Positions 15,359 through 24,026 of a stretch of 64,000 bases of DNA are shown here, one piece after another; position 1 is the first letter of the stretch, and every line of letters begins with the position of its first letter. The notes below the pieces were generated by a model. The model did not search any database. It saw nothing but the letters and a program-made list of their open reading frames with translations, and was not told the origin of the DNA. Both the position numbers and the translations under genes were made by a program. The DNA comes from Plantibacter sp. PA-3-X8 (GTDB taxonomy: Bacteria; Actinomycetota; Actinomycetes; Actinomycetales; Microbacteriaceae). The stretch spans positions 1,302,001 to 1,366,000 of the forward strand of contig NZ_CP033107.1 in assembly GCF_003856975.1 (NCBI RefSeq). Reading direction: 5' to 3'.

Positions 15359-16873
15359 GTGGAGTTCGTCACATCGAAGGGCCGGGTGCTCGGTCACCGC
15401 GTCGAGACAGCAGACGGTGGTGCGTTCGCCGTCCTCGGGCTGCCGACGGCGAGGATCGCCGAACGGTTCCAGCCGGCCGTGCAAGCGGATGGCTGGCGCG
15501 GTGTCCGGAAGAGTGCTCAGGGTCCTCTCGCCTGGCAGGACGCCGGCCGCGCCGGCGGAGCACCGATGAGCGAACGAGACAGCCTCACCGCGAACGTCTG
15601 GCTTCCGGCTGAGCGGTCGGACACGCCGGCACCAGTCCTCATCTGGGTGCACGGTGGTGCTCACCTCTACGGATCCAACGCGCATCCGCTGTGCGACGGC
15701 GCGCGGCTCGCTGCCGCGCACGGCATCATCGTCGTCTCGATCTCCTACCGCCTCGGGGCACTCGGCTATCTCCGGCTCGACCACCTGCTCGGCGAGCGGT
15801 ACGCGGATGCCGGCAACCTCGCGCTCCGCGACACGCTCGCCGGTATCGAATGGGTCCGAGACGAGATCGCCGACTTCGGCGGTGACCCGAGCCGTATCAC
15901 CGTGATGGGGCAGTCGGCGGGCGGCGTCGCCGTGGCCGCATTGCTCGCCGAGAGCACCGGCGACGCCCCGTTCCAACGGGTGATCATCGAGAGCGCGACG
16001 GCGGAGCGCGTCCACACCCTCGACGAGGCCGCCGAAGTCACGGCGGAGTTGCTCGAGGAACTCGCCGGTCCGAGGGCCTCGGCCGGACGCCTCCTCACCA
16101 CGTCTGCGGCGGATCTGATCACCGCCCAGGAACGGGTCGTGGACCGTTGGCGGGCGACGCGTCGCGGGCCCGGCATCCCTTTCCGGCCCATCGTCGACCA
16201 TCGCTTCCTGCACGACGTGCCGTTGCGTTCGATCGCCGCCGGGGCCGGGTCGGGCATCGACGCGATCATCGGCACCAACCGTAACGAGGCCTCGGGCTAC
16301 GTGGACCTCCTCCGCCTGCCCGACGGCGAGGCGCTCGCCACGCTGGACCGCGAGGTCCGGGCGGACGGGCTGAACCGGACGGTCGACGACTACCTCGCCG
16401 CATGCGCTGCCGACGACGGCATCCCACCCGCGCCTCGCGAAGCACTCGAGTCATACGTGGCAGACCGCCTGTACCGGCAGCCCGTGAGTCGGCTGCTCGA
16501 CGCCCGACGTGGGGCGGCCGCAAACACCTACGGATACCTGTTCGCGTGGAGCCGACCGGACACCGCCGTGTGGGCACGACGCGCCGGTCACTCGCTCGAG
16601 CTGCCGTTCGTGTTCCGGCACCTCGACGACAGCGATGCCGCACGGGAGGAACTGGGCGACACACCTCCACCGTCGCTGGCGGCGTACATGAGCGAAGCGT
16701 GGGCGTCCTTCGCGGCCGGCGGCCGACCGGACACGTCGAGCGGACCCGCCTGGCACCCGGTCGGCGACACTCGCTCGACCATGGTGTTCGACGAGTCCGT
16801 CATCCTCGTCGACGATCCGCTCGCCGCTCGTCGGCGCTTCGCCCGCGCCGATGAGGGCGTGCCCGTCTCCTGA
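15359..16873 (+). CDS. Type B carboxylesterase
   Basis: A cytosolic esterase of about 504 residues. WVHGGAHLYGS supplies the oxyanion hole, VMGQSAGG the nucleophile Ser186, GTNRNEASGY the acid Glu310, and RRAGHSLELPF the base His411, a complete cholinesterase/pnbA-type triad. No signal peptide is seen. Two GTG codons (15356 and 15359) follow GGGAG; the second has better spacing, but the choice is uncertain. It lies 77 bases before a sugar-binding lipoprotein gene in one operon under the GntR operators. Removing acetyl or other acyl groups from imported plant oligosaccharides is plausible. Confidence 0.82.
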   Translation: MEFVTSKGRVLGHRVETADGGAFAVLGLPTARIAERFQPAVQADGWRGVRKSAQGPLAWQDAGRAGGAPMSERDSLTANVWLPAERSDTPAPVLIWVHGGAHLYGSNAHPLCDGARLAAAHGIIVVSISYRLGALGYLRLDHLLGERYADAGNLALRDTLAGIEWVRDEIADFGGDPSRITVMGQSAGGVAVAALLAESTGDAPFQRVIIESATAERVHTLDEAAEVTAELLEELAGPRASAGRLLTTSAADLITAQERVVDRWRATRRGPGIPFRPIVDHRFLHDVPLRSIAAGAGSGIDAIIGTNRNEASGYVDLLRLPDGEALATLDREVRADGLNRTVDDYLAACAADDGIPPAPREALESYVADRLYRQPVSRLLDARRGAAANTYGYLFAWSRPDTAVWARRAGHSLELPFVFRHLDDSDAAREELGDTPPPSLAAYMSEAWASFAAGGRPDTSSGPAWHPVGDTRSTMVFDESVILVDDPLAARRRFARADEGVPVS

Positions 16874-16950
16874 CGCGGCGACCGAGGCCAACGACGCTCG
16901 ACCAGGTTCCACATCCGCTCCATCAGCATCCGCTTCAGAGGAGAAGACCG

Positions 16951-18648
16951 ATGTCACACAACCCACTGCACGACCTGCAACTGACCCGCCGTTCGGCGCT
17001 CGGCCTCGGACTCGGTGGCCTCGCCGCCGTCGCACTCGCCGCTTGCACTCCCGGGGGAGTCTCGAGCCAAGCCGCTCGATCCGAACTCCTGCTGCCCACC
17101 TTCCGCGCCCAACGCGCCGCCGATGCGACCGCGATCGTGAGCAAGGTGGCCGGGGTCCAGCCCGTGTACACCGCCTACCCGGCGAGTTACTGGACCAGCG
17201 TCGCCGCTGCGCCCGGGCGCGGTGGAGAGCTCAAGACCTTCCAGATGCTGTACTTCTCGCCGCCAGCGGCGCTCGAGTCCAACCCGTTCTGGCAGGAGCT
17301 GAACAAGCGCATCAACGCCGACTTCAAGCCGAGCTATGCCTCTGGAGACAACTACGACGCGAAGGTCGCCACGACGCTCGCGGGCGGCACCCTCCCGGAC
17401 ATCATGTACCTCCGCGACGAGGTGCCGGCCGTCCAACAGGCGATCCAGGCCGGAGCGTTCGCGGACCTGTCCGACGCTCTGGGCGGGGACGCTGTCCTCG
17501 AATACCCGAACCTCGCCAACCTCGAGACCCATGCGTGGCGCAACTCGGCGAAGAGCAATCGCATCATGGGCGTCCCGCGGACGAGCCCACGGATGACGTC
17601 CTGCCCGGTCATCCGCACGGACCTCATGGAAGCGGTCGGTGCCACCGGACAGCCCGCAGACGCCGCCGCCTTCGCCGACGTCCTCGCCGAGATCGCGAAA
17701 CTCGGTGAGCACGCTGGCCGTCGCGTCTGGGCCGTCGGCGGTCTCGGTACCGGACAGATCCAGATGCTCACGCGGTGGATGTTCGGGGCCGGGGCCGATT
17801 GGACCTTGTCGTCCGGCGGCAAACTCGTCCACTCGATCGAGACGGACGCGTTCGAGGCGAGCATGGAGTACCTCGCGGACCTCTGGCAGCGGAAGGTCTT
17901 CCATCCCGACGCCATCGCGCTCGGCTCCGACTCGCAGCGCAGCAAGGAGAAGCAGCTCTGGCTCGAGGGTTCGATCGCCTTCGAGCTCGACGACCCGTCA
18001 TGGCTGTCGTCCCAGGGCATGCTGCAGGTCGAGGAGGGCACGCCGGGTGCGCGAGTGGGATACCTGATGCCCCCAGGGCACGACGGTGGTGAGATCGTCG
18101 TGCAGGCGGGCCCCGGCTACGGAGGGTTCGACGGTATCTCGGCGTCGGCCGCGAAGGACCCGAAGCGCCTGGCCGAGTTGCTGCGGTTCCTCGACTGGTG
18201 GGCGGCCCCGTTCGGCACCGAGGAGAACCTGTTCATCGGCGGCTCCGGTCTGGAAGGGTACAACTACACCTTCGGTCCGAACAAGCAGATCGTCTCCACG
18301 GATGACGCGACCGCTTTGGCGAACCTCCAGGGTCTGAAGTGGCTCGGCGTCACGGCTCCGCCCTACATCGTGCTCAACAACGAGAACGCGCCGCGCGCGG
18401 ACAGCCTCGTCGCGCAGATGGAGTACTTGACGACCGCGGCAGTGGACAGCCCGGTCGTCGGTCTGACCTCCACGACGCAGACGAGCCGAGGTGCACAGCT
18501 CACCCAGATCAACGACGACTACCGCAACAAGATCGTCTCCGGCAAGCTGTCGGTCTCCGCCATCAAGGACTGGCGGGCCGACTGGAGGAAGGCCGGCGGT
18601 GACCAGGTCAAGGCCGACTACCGCAAGCTCCTCGATGAGCGTGGGTGA
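16951..18648 (+). CDS. ABC importer sugar-binding lipoprotein, LipO/LplA type
   Basis: A 565-residue extracellular solute-binding protein of the large oligosaccharide-binding class (typically 500-560 residues). LTRRSALGLGLGG gives a twin-arginine-like signal, and ALAAC supplies the lipobox with Cys32, so it is a membrane-tethered lipoprotein. AGAGGAGA precedes ATG 16951. It is followed by two permeases with overlaps, and no ATPase is encoded here, as usual in this group, where a shared MsmK-type ATPase serves many importers. Plant-derived oligosaccharides are the likely cargo. Confidence 0.87.
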   Translation: MSHNPLHDLQLTRRSALGLGLGGLAAVALAACTPGGVSSQAARSELLLPTFRAQRAADATAIVSKVAGVQPVYTAYPASYWTSVAAAPGRGGELKTFQMLYFSPPAALESNPFWQELNKRINADFKPSYASGDNYDAKVATTLAGGTLPDIMYLRDEVPAVQQAIQAGAFADLSDALGGDAVLEYPNLANLETHAWRNSAKSNRIMGVPRTSPRMTSCPVIRTDLMEAVGATGQPADAAAFADVLAEIAKLGEHAGRRVWAVGGLGTGQIQMLTRWMFGAGADWTLSSGGKLVHSIETDAFEASMEYLADLWQRKVFHPDAIALGSDSQRSKEKQLWLEGSIAFELDDPSWLSSQGMLQVEEGTPGARVGYLMPPGHDGGEIVVQAGPGYGGFDGISASAAKDPKRLAELLRFLDWWAAPFGTEENLFIGGSGLEGYNYTFGPNKQIVSTDDATALANLQGLKWLGVTAPPYIVLNNENAPRADSLVAQMEYLTTAAVDSPVVGLTSTTQTSRGAQLTQINDDYRNKIVSGKLSVSAIKDWRADWRKAGGDQVKADYRKLLDERG

Positions 18649-19630
18649 CCCGGTGACGCAGCTCCAGACCGGGGCTGATCGGTCCGCCGCCCGCGACCGA
18701 CGCCGGGAGGACGCGGTGCGTCGTCATCGGACGCCGCTACCGACCCGCATGCGGCGTGAGTGGCGGATGTACGCCCTGATCCTCCCCGGGCTCCTCTTCT
18801 TCGTCCTGTTCGCCTATGTGCCGATCTTCGGCAACGTCGTAGCGTTCCAAGCCTTCTCACCCTTCCTCGGCATCGAGGGATCACCGTGGGTCGGGTTCGA
18901 GAACTTCTCGCGGATCCTCGGCGACCCGGAGGTCGGTCGGGCGGTCGTGAACACGATCCAGATCGCGCTCCTCCAGATCGTCTTCTCGTTCCCGGCTCCG
19001 ATCCTGCTCGCGCTGCTGCTGAACAGCCTGCTGTCGTCACGGATCAAACGCATCGTGCAATCGGTCGTGTACCTGCCGCACTTCATCTCCTGGGTCATCG
19101 TCATCTCGATCTGGCAGCAGATCCTGGGTGGTGCAGGACCGGTGGCTGGCCTCTTCGAGTCGATCGGCATCGACGGCGTCAACATCATGTCCAACCCGGA
19201 CACCTTCAAGCTCCTCGTGACCTCGCAGGTGATCTGGAAGGACATCGGTTGGGGCACCATCATCTTCTTCGCCGCGATCGCGGCGATCCCCCAGGAGCTC
19301 TACGAGGCCGCAGCGGTCGACGGCGCCAAACCCTGGCGCCAGATGTGGCACGTGACCCTTCCAGGCCTCGTCCCCGTCATCTCCCTGCTCCTCGTCCTCA
19401 CCGTCGGAAACGTGTTGACGGTCGGCTTCGAACAGCTCCTCCTGCAGCAACCGATCGTCGGCGCGGATGCGGCACAGGTCATCGACACCTTCGTGTACTT
19501 CCGCGGTGTGGTCGGCGGCGACTGGGGCATCTCTGCAGCCGCGGGACTCATCAAGGGCATCATCGGAACGCTGCTGGTGCTCGGCGCGAACCGCCTGGCG
19601 AAACGAATGGGAACGGAGGGCGTCCTGTGA
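18635..19630 (+). CDS. ABC sugar permease, LplB type
   Basis: A permease of about 331 residues with six hydrophobic helices after a charged N-terminus, and the EAA loop YEAAAVDGAKPW where the ATPase docks. It is closest in layout to LplB/YteP partners of LipO binding proteins. ATG 18635 overlaps the end of the binding-protein gene by 14 bases; GTG codons at 18641 and 18653 are alternatives because no strong ribosome site is present. It ends in a GTGA overlap with the next permease. Confidence 0.86.
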   Translation: MSVGDPVTQLQTGADRSAARDRRREDAVRRHRTPLPTRMRREWRMYALILPGLLFFVLFAYVPIFGNVVAFQAFSPFLGIEGSPWVGFENFSRILGDPEVGRAVVNTIQIALLQIVFSFPAPILLALLLNSLLSSRIKRIVQSVVYLPHFISWVIVISIWQQILGGAGPVAGLFESIGIDGVNIMSNPDTFKLLVTSQVIWKDIGWGTIIFFAAIAAIPQELYEAAAVDGAKPWRQMWHVTLPGLVPVISLLLVLTVGNVLTVGFEQLLLQQPIVGADAAQVIDTFVYFRGVVGGDWGISAAAGLIKGIIGTLLVLGANRLAKRMGTEGVL

Positions 19631-20601
19631 CGACCACGACAGCACGATCGACCACCACGACGGACGCGCCGCAGGAGGACCGCACTCGGCGGATTCCGCT
19701 GCCGCGCAGACCACGACGGCGGGTCGTGAGTGATCGTCCCGCCTGGATGGGACGACCCGCTGTCCACGTCCAAGCGCTCAAGGCGATCGTGATCGCGTTC
19801 ATCGTCGTCGTGATGCTGTACCCGTTCGTGTACATCATCGCGATGAGCTTCGCGTCGCGTGACGCCCAGACCAGCGGCTTCCTGCCCACCTCCTTCTCCC
19901 TCGATGCCTACGAGGCCATCCTCTCGGGTGACATCGTGACCCGGTCGCTCCTCATCTCCGCGTTCGTGACGATCGTCGGCACGACCCTGTCGCTCGTGTT
20001 CACAGTGACGATGGCGTACGGGCTGAGCCGCACCCGGCAGGTGCCGGGGACCAGGGCGATACTGCTCATCGTCGTCTTCACCATGTTCTTCGGCGCGGGC
20101 ATCATCCCGAACTACCTGCTCATGAAGAACCTGGGTCTCCTGAACACGCTGTGGTCGCTGATCCTCCCGGGCCTGATCTCGGCGTTCAACATGGTGGTCG
20201 TGCGCAATTTCTTCATGAGCATCCCCGCGAGCCTGGTCGAGTCCGCGCGGATCGACGGGGCGAGCGACTTCCGGATCCTGTGGAAGATCATCCTGCCGCT
20301 CTCAAGGCCCGTGCTCGCTGTCGTCGGTCTGTTCTACGCCGTCGGCTATTGGAACAGTTACTTCAACGCCCTGCTGTACATCAACGACTCGAACCTGTGG
20401 CCGGTGCAGGTCGTACTGAACCAGTACGTGATCCAGGGGTCCGTGCTCACGGACATCATCGGTTCGGACGTCCCGACACCACCCTCGCAGTCCGTGCAGA
20501 TGGCGGTCGTGGTCCTCGCTACGTTGCCGATCCTGATCGTCTACCCGTTCATCCAACGGCACTTCACGAAGGGCATGCTGACCGGCGCGATCAAGGGGTG
20601 A
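19627..20601 (+). CDS. ABC sugar permease, LplC/YtcP type
   Basis: A 324-residue permease with a Thr/Arg-rich N-terminal tail, six hydrophobic helices and the EAA loop VESARIDGASDF. GTG 19627 overlaps the preceding stop (GTGA) and has GGAGGG upstream, so it is translationally coupled. It forms a heterodimeric channel with the 18635 product. The operon ends here; the next gene is convergent. Confidence 0.87.
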   Translation: MTTTTARSTTTTDAPQEDRTRRIPLPRRPRRRVVSDRPAWMGRPAVHVQALKAIVIAFIVVVMLYPFVYIIAMSFASRDAQTSGFLPTSFSLDAYEAILSGDIVTRSLLISAFVTIVGTTLSLVFTVTMAYGLSRTRQVPGTRAILLIVVFTMFFGAGIIPNYLLMKNLGLLNTLWSLILPGLISAFNMVVVRNFFMSIPASLVESARIDGASDFRILWKIILPLSRPVLAVVGLFYAVGYWNSYFNALLYINDSNLWPVQVVLNQYVIQGSVLTDIIGSDVPTPPSQSVQMAVVVLATLPILIVYPFIQRHFTKGMLTGAIKG

Positions 20602-20688
20602 CCTCGCCCCGCCCATGATCCACCATGCGCCATGGATCGCGACGCCTCGGACCTCCCTCGGTCCGGGGCGTCGCTCCGTGGTCCGCCG

Positions 20689-21897
20689 TCAGTCGATGGG
20701 GTCGAGGCGTCCCGGCCGGACGACGACCCACAGGATGATGATCGCGGCGAGCTGTCCGACCACCATGACCGCGGCCACGGGGGCGGCGCTCGTCACACCG
20801 ATGAACCCCGCGATCGGGGTGGCGAGCGCGCCGAAGCCCTGCCGAGTGGCATTGAGCAGGCTCGCCGCCGTGCCGGCATCGCCGCCGTGCCGAGCGAGCG
20901 CGAGGGTCTGGATGCAGGGGGTGTTCACCCCGAGGAAGAAGGTGAACGCCCAGAGGAACACCATGATGCTCACGAGCGGCCCCACCGGGAGCAGCCCGAC
21001 GATGAGCAGCCCGATGGCGGAGATCCCGAGCCCGGCGGTGGACAGCATCACGATCCGGCGCGGTTCGATGCGATGGGCGATACGAACCCCGAGCTGCGTG
21101 CCGAGGAGCATCATGAGCGCGTGCGAGGCGAAGACGAGGCCGTACTGCAGCTCACTGAGGCCGTAGACGCGCTGGAACAGGAACGACGATGCCGCGAGGT
21201 AGCTGTACATGCCAGCCCAGGCGAGCGAGGTCACGAGCACGAGCCCGACGAAAGGCCTGTCGGAGGCGACTCGACGCATCGCCGAAGCGCGGGCGCGCAG
21301 TCCACCGGGGTGTCGGCGTTCCGGTGGCAGCGTCTCACCGATGAGGATCAGGACCAGCAGCCCGATCGCGAGCCCGTATCCAGCGAGGGACGCGAAGACC
21401 CCCCGCCATTCCATGACCTCGAGCAACAGCGATCCGAACAACGGTCCGACGGCGATCGCCATACCGGAGATAAGCGACATCGAAGCCAACATGCGCATCA
21501 TCGGGAGTCCGGAGTAGAGGTCGCGGACGATGGCGAGCGCGATGACACCCGTGGCGGCGGAAGCCGCGCCCTGGAGGACGCGCGCGGCCACCAGCATCTC
21601 GACCGACGGTGCGAGGGCACACGCGATCGAGGCGGCGACGTGCACGACCGTCGCGATGAGCATCGGTTGGCGCCGACCGACGGCGTCGCTCCACGGGCCG
21701 GCGAAGAACTGCCCGAGGACCATGCCGATCATCGCGCCCGTGAAGGTGAACTGGATCGACGACTCCGAGACATCGAACGTGCCCGCGATCTGCGGGAAAG
21801 CGGGGAGGTAGATGTCGATCGTGAAGGTGCTGAGTGTCTGCAGTAGGCCGAGCGCGATGACGTAGGCGATCCGCCTGCGCGCGAAGTCGTCGGCCAT
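20689..21897 (-). CDS. MFS transporter, Bcr/CflA type
   Basis: A 402-residue 12-helix exporter. TFTIDIYLPAFPQIAGTF in TM1, the loop GPWSDAVGRRQP and the later GASLINATRQ-like region (here AASLLNATRQGFGAL) are Bcr/CflA features. Family members export bicyclomycin, chloramphenicol or sulfonamides, and some export arabinose or metabolites. The ATG at 21897 is chosen as the first methionine before TM1, but there is no good ribosome site. It lies 64 bases downstream of a ROK regulator on the same strand and may be co-transcribed; sugar efflux is a possibility. Confidence 0.82.
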   Translation of the reverse strand: MADDFARRRIAYVIALGLLQTLSTFTIDIYLPAFPQIAGTFDVSESSIQFTFTGAMIGMVLGQFFAGPWSDAVGRRQPMLIATVVHVAASIACALAPSVEMLVAARVLQGAASAATGVIALAIVRDLYSGLPMMRMLASMSLISGMAIAVGPLFGSLLLEVMEWRGVFASLAGYGLAIGLLVLILIGETLPPERRHPGGLRARASAMRRVASDRPFVGLVLVTSLAWAGMYSYLAASSFLFQRVYGLSELQYGLVFASHALMMLLGTQLGVRIAHRIEPRRIVMLSTAGLGISAIGLLIVGLLPVGPLVSIMVFLWAFTFFLGVNTPCIQTLALARHGGDAGTAASLLNATRQGFGALATPIAGFIGVTSAAPVAAVMVVGQLAAIIILWVVVRPGRLDPID

Positions 21898-21961
21898 CGG
21901 GGTCGCGTCGCCCGCGCTCAACGCCGGTGTCCCGTCGAGGACACCGGTCGGGGCGTGTGGC

Positions 21962-23155
21962 TCATGCGATCGCTTCGAGGGCGGTGAAGCCGAGTGGATC
22001 ACGGAGGAGCGCGGCGAACGCGACGTCGCTGGCCCCGGCCAGGAGCTGGCTCTCGCCGAGCCGCGGCTCGACGAGTCGAGCGGGGCTGCGCAGGGCGGAG
22101 ATTGTCTCGTCGGACAGTCGCCGCCGGATCGCCCCGTCGCCCTGTTCGAGGAGCAGGCCGAAGAATCCACCCATGACGACGATCTCGGGGTCGTAGATGT
22201 TGGTGATGATCCGGATGGCGGTCGCGACGTGTTCCAGCTGCCGATCGAGGACACCCGTCTTGTAGGGCGCCGAGCTCTCGGCCAGTGCGGTACGGAGGTC
22301 GGCGAGGGCGACCGAGGCCGCACCCGTGGCCGTCGCGATGGCATGTGAGGAGACGACGGTGGTGAGGCAGCCGACGTTGCCGCAACTGCACACAGGGCCG
22401 TCGGGTGCGACGAGCAGGTGACCGAGGCGGGCGACGCCACCGTTCGCCCCCTGCAGGATGCGGCCGTCGACGAGAGCCGCTGCTCCGATGCCGCCGGGGC
22501 CGCCGTACAGGTACACGGCGTCGTCGGTGTCGCGAGCAGCCCCCCAGTGGCGTTCAGCGGTCAGTCCCACGGCGGCGTCGAAGGCGACGCGGGAGGGGAT
22601 GCCGGTCGCTTCCTGCAGCATCGACGCGAACGGCACGTTCCGCCACCGCAGGTGCGGTGCGTAGACGACGTCCTCGCCGGCCTTGTCGACGCGCCCCGGC
22701 ATGGCGGCGCAGAGTGAGACGAGACGGGAGTCCGGCACGGTCGTCTGCAGCTCGCGGACGGCGTCCGCGGTCATAGCCGCGGCTTCGCTCGGGGTGACGA
22801 CCCGGTCGCTCGGGCGGAAGGTCCTCGCCACGATCCGTCCGCCCAGGGCGCAGAGCGCCACCTGGACTCCGTCGACGTCGGGGTTCACGGACACCGCGAG
22901 GAAGCGATCGGTCGGGATGACCACCGGAGACGGGCGTCCGACCCTGGTTGCCGGGGGAGCGGCCTCCTGGCGGACGACGCCGGCGAGCTCGAGGTCGGAG
23001 ATTACGGTCGCCACCGACGAGCGGGAAAGGCCGGTGCGCCTGGTGAGCTCCGCCCGGGAGAGCCCTCCGTCACCGTGGACGAGAGCGAGGACGGCCGAAA
23101 CGTTTCGCCGGCGGATGTCCTCGAGGGTGTGCCCGGAGGCGGTTCCGATGCTCAT
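21962..23155 (-). CDS. ROK family transcriptional repressor
   Basis: A 397-residue NagC/XylR-type regulator. The N-terminal winged helix covers about 12-75 (LSRAELTRRTGLSRSSVATVISDL); the sugar-binding ROK domain follows. The zinc motif reads CSCGNVGCLTT, retaining the cysteines but not the usual final glutamate. GAGAGGA lies 5 bases before ATG 23155. It is divergent from the ThuA-like/ABC operon, and a TGTnCAAG..CTTG.ACA palindrome occurs at both promoters of that operon, its likely binding site. Confidence 0.87.
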   Translation of the reverse strand: MSIGTASGHTLEDIRRRNVSAVLALVHGDGGLSRAELTRRTGLSRSSVATVISDLELAGVVRQEAAPPATRVGRPSPVVIPTDRFLAVSVNPDVDGVQVALCALGGRIVARTFRPSDRVVTPSEAAAMTADAVRELQTTVPDSRLVSLCAAMPGRVDKAGEDVVYAPHLRWRNVPFASMLQEATGIPSRVAFDAAVGLTAERHWGAARDTDDAVYLYGGPGGIGAAALVDGRILQGANGGVARLGHLLVAPDGPVCSCGNVGCLTTVVSSHAIATATGAASVALADLRTALAESSAPYKTGVLDRQLEHVATAIRIITNIYDPEIVVMGGFFGLLLEQGDGAIRRRLSDETISALRSPARLVEPRLGESQLLAGASDVAFAALLRDPLGFTALEAIA

Positions 23156-23204
23156 GGGGTCCTCTCGACGGGTTCCTCCGCGACGGGTGCCGCGCGAGCT
23201 GATA

Positions 23205-23221
23205 AGTTCTAGTCTTGCACA
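23205..23221. promoter_or_regulatory. Putative ROK operator, copy 1
   Basis: AGTTCTAGTCTTGCACA lies between the divergent ROK and ThuA-like genes. Its reverse complement matches the palindrome at 23932-23948 in 13 of 17 bases. Confidence 0.5.
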
Positions 23222-23247
23222 AATACGACGTGATCGAGGAGACCGGC

Positions 23248-23928
23248 ATGCACAACGTACTCATTCTTCGTGGCGAGGGGCGCTATGCGGACCCCTGGCA
23301 CGATTTCGTAGCGACCTCGGACCGGCTCGCCGGGCTCGTGCGCGACGAGGGGCTCGAGGTCCGGGTGAGTGGCGCGGTCGAGGAGGAGCTGGCGTCACTC
23401 GACGATGTCGACCTCCTCGTCCTCATGGTCGGCAATCCCACACGGCACGGACTGGAGTCGTCGACCTTCGCGGCGGCGCAGGAGGGGTTCGAGGCCTACG
23501 CGCGCGATGGCGGGTCGATCTGGTCGCATCACGTCTCAGCCACGTCGTTCCCCCACATGCCGGCTTGGGAGCGGGTGATCGGGGGTCGCTGGGTCGGCGG
23601 TGTCTCGATGCACCCCGAGATCGGCGAGGCGCTCATCGAGGTGCCCGACACCGGGCACCCGATCACGCGGGGTCTCGGCGACTTCACCGTCTGGGATGAG
23701 CGCTACACGCACCTCCGGGTCTCCGAGGCGGTCCACCCGCTCGCGTTCCACGAGCACGAGGGGGTGCGTCATCCCGTGTTGTGGACGCACCGGTCGGGGC
23801 TCGCTCGCGTCGTGTACGACGCGCTGGGGCACGACGTCCGCTCGTTCGACTCGCCCGAGCGCCAGATCCTCGTGCGCCGCAGCCTCGGATGGCTGCTTGG
23901 CGGCGAAACGGTGGATGCACTCGCCTAA
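23248..23928 (+). CDS. ThuA-like domain protein
   Basis: A 226-residue cytosolic protein with the glutamine-amidotransferase-like ThuA fold. It has an N-terminal strand NVLILRGEG, the core segment DLLVLMVGNPT, and the conserved SIWSHHVSATSFPHMPAWERVIGGRWVGG with HP..I...LGDF..WDERY later. ThuA proteins act in sugar oxidation pathways (for example 3-keto-trehalose or sucrose breakdown in rhizobia). ATG 23248 has GAGGAGA upstream; the earlier TTG at 23215 is rejected. It heads an operon with an ABC importer, aldo/keto reductase and glycosidase, hinting at an oxidative step on the imported sugar. Confidence 0.78.
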   Translation: MHNVLILRGEGRYADPWHDFVATSDRLAGLVRDEGLEVRVSGAVEEELASLDDVDLLVLMVGNPTRHGLESSTFAAAQEGFEAYARDGGSIWSHHVSATSFPHMPAWERVIGGRWVGGVSMHPEIGEALIEVPDTGHPITRGLGDFTVWDERYTHLRVSEAVHPLAFHEHEGVRHPVLWTHRSGLARVVYDALGHDVRSFDSPERQILVRRSLGWLLGGETVDALA

Positions 23929-23931
23929 GTT

Positions 23932-23948
23932 TGTCCAAGGCTTGAACA
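23932..23948. promoter_or_regulatory. Putative ROK operator, copy 2
   Basis: TGTCCAAGGCTTGAACA, a 17-bp palindrome with one arm mismatch, stands in the 98-base gap before the binding-protein gene and probably lies at an internal promoter. Confidence 0.6.
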
Positions 23949-24026
23949 TAAGCTACTGTTCCTGACAACAGCATCGGCCGTCCTGACGACCGGTGCATCA
24001 GCGAAGGATTACGAGGAGGTAATTCC

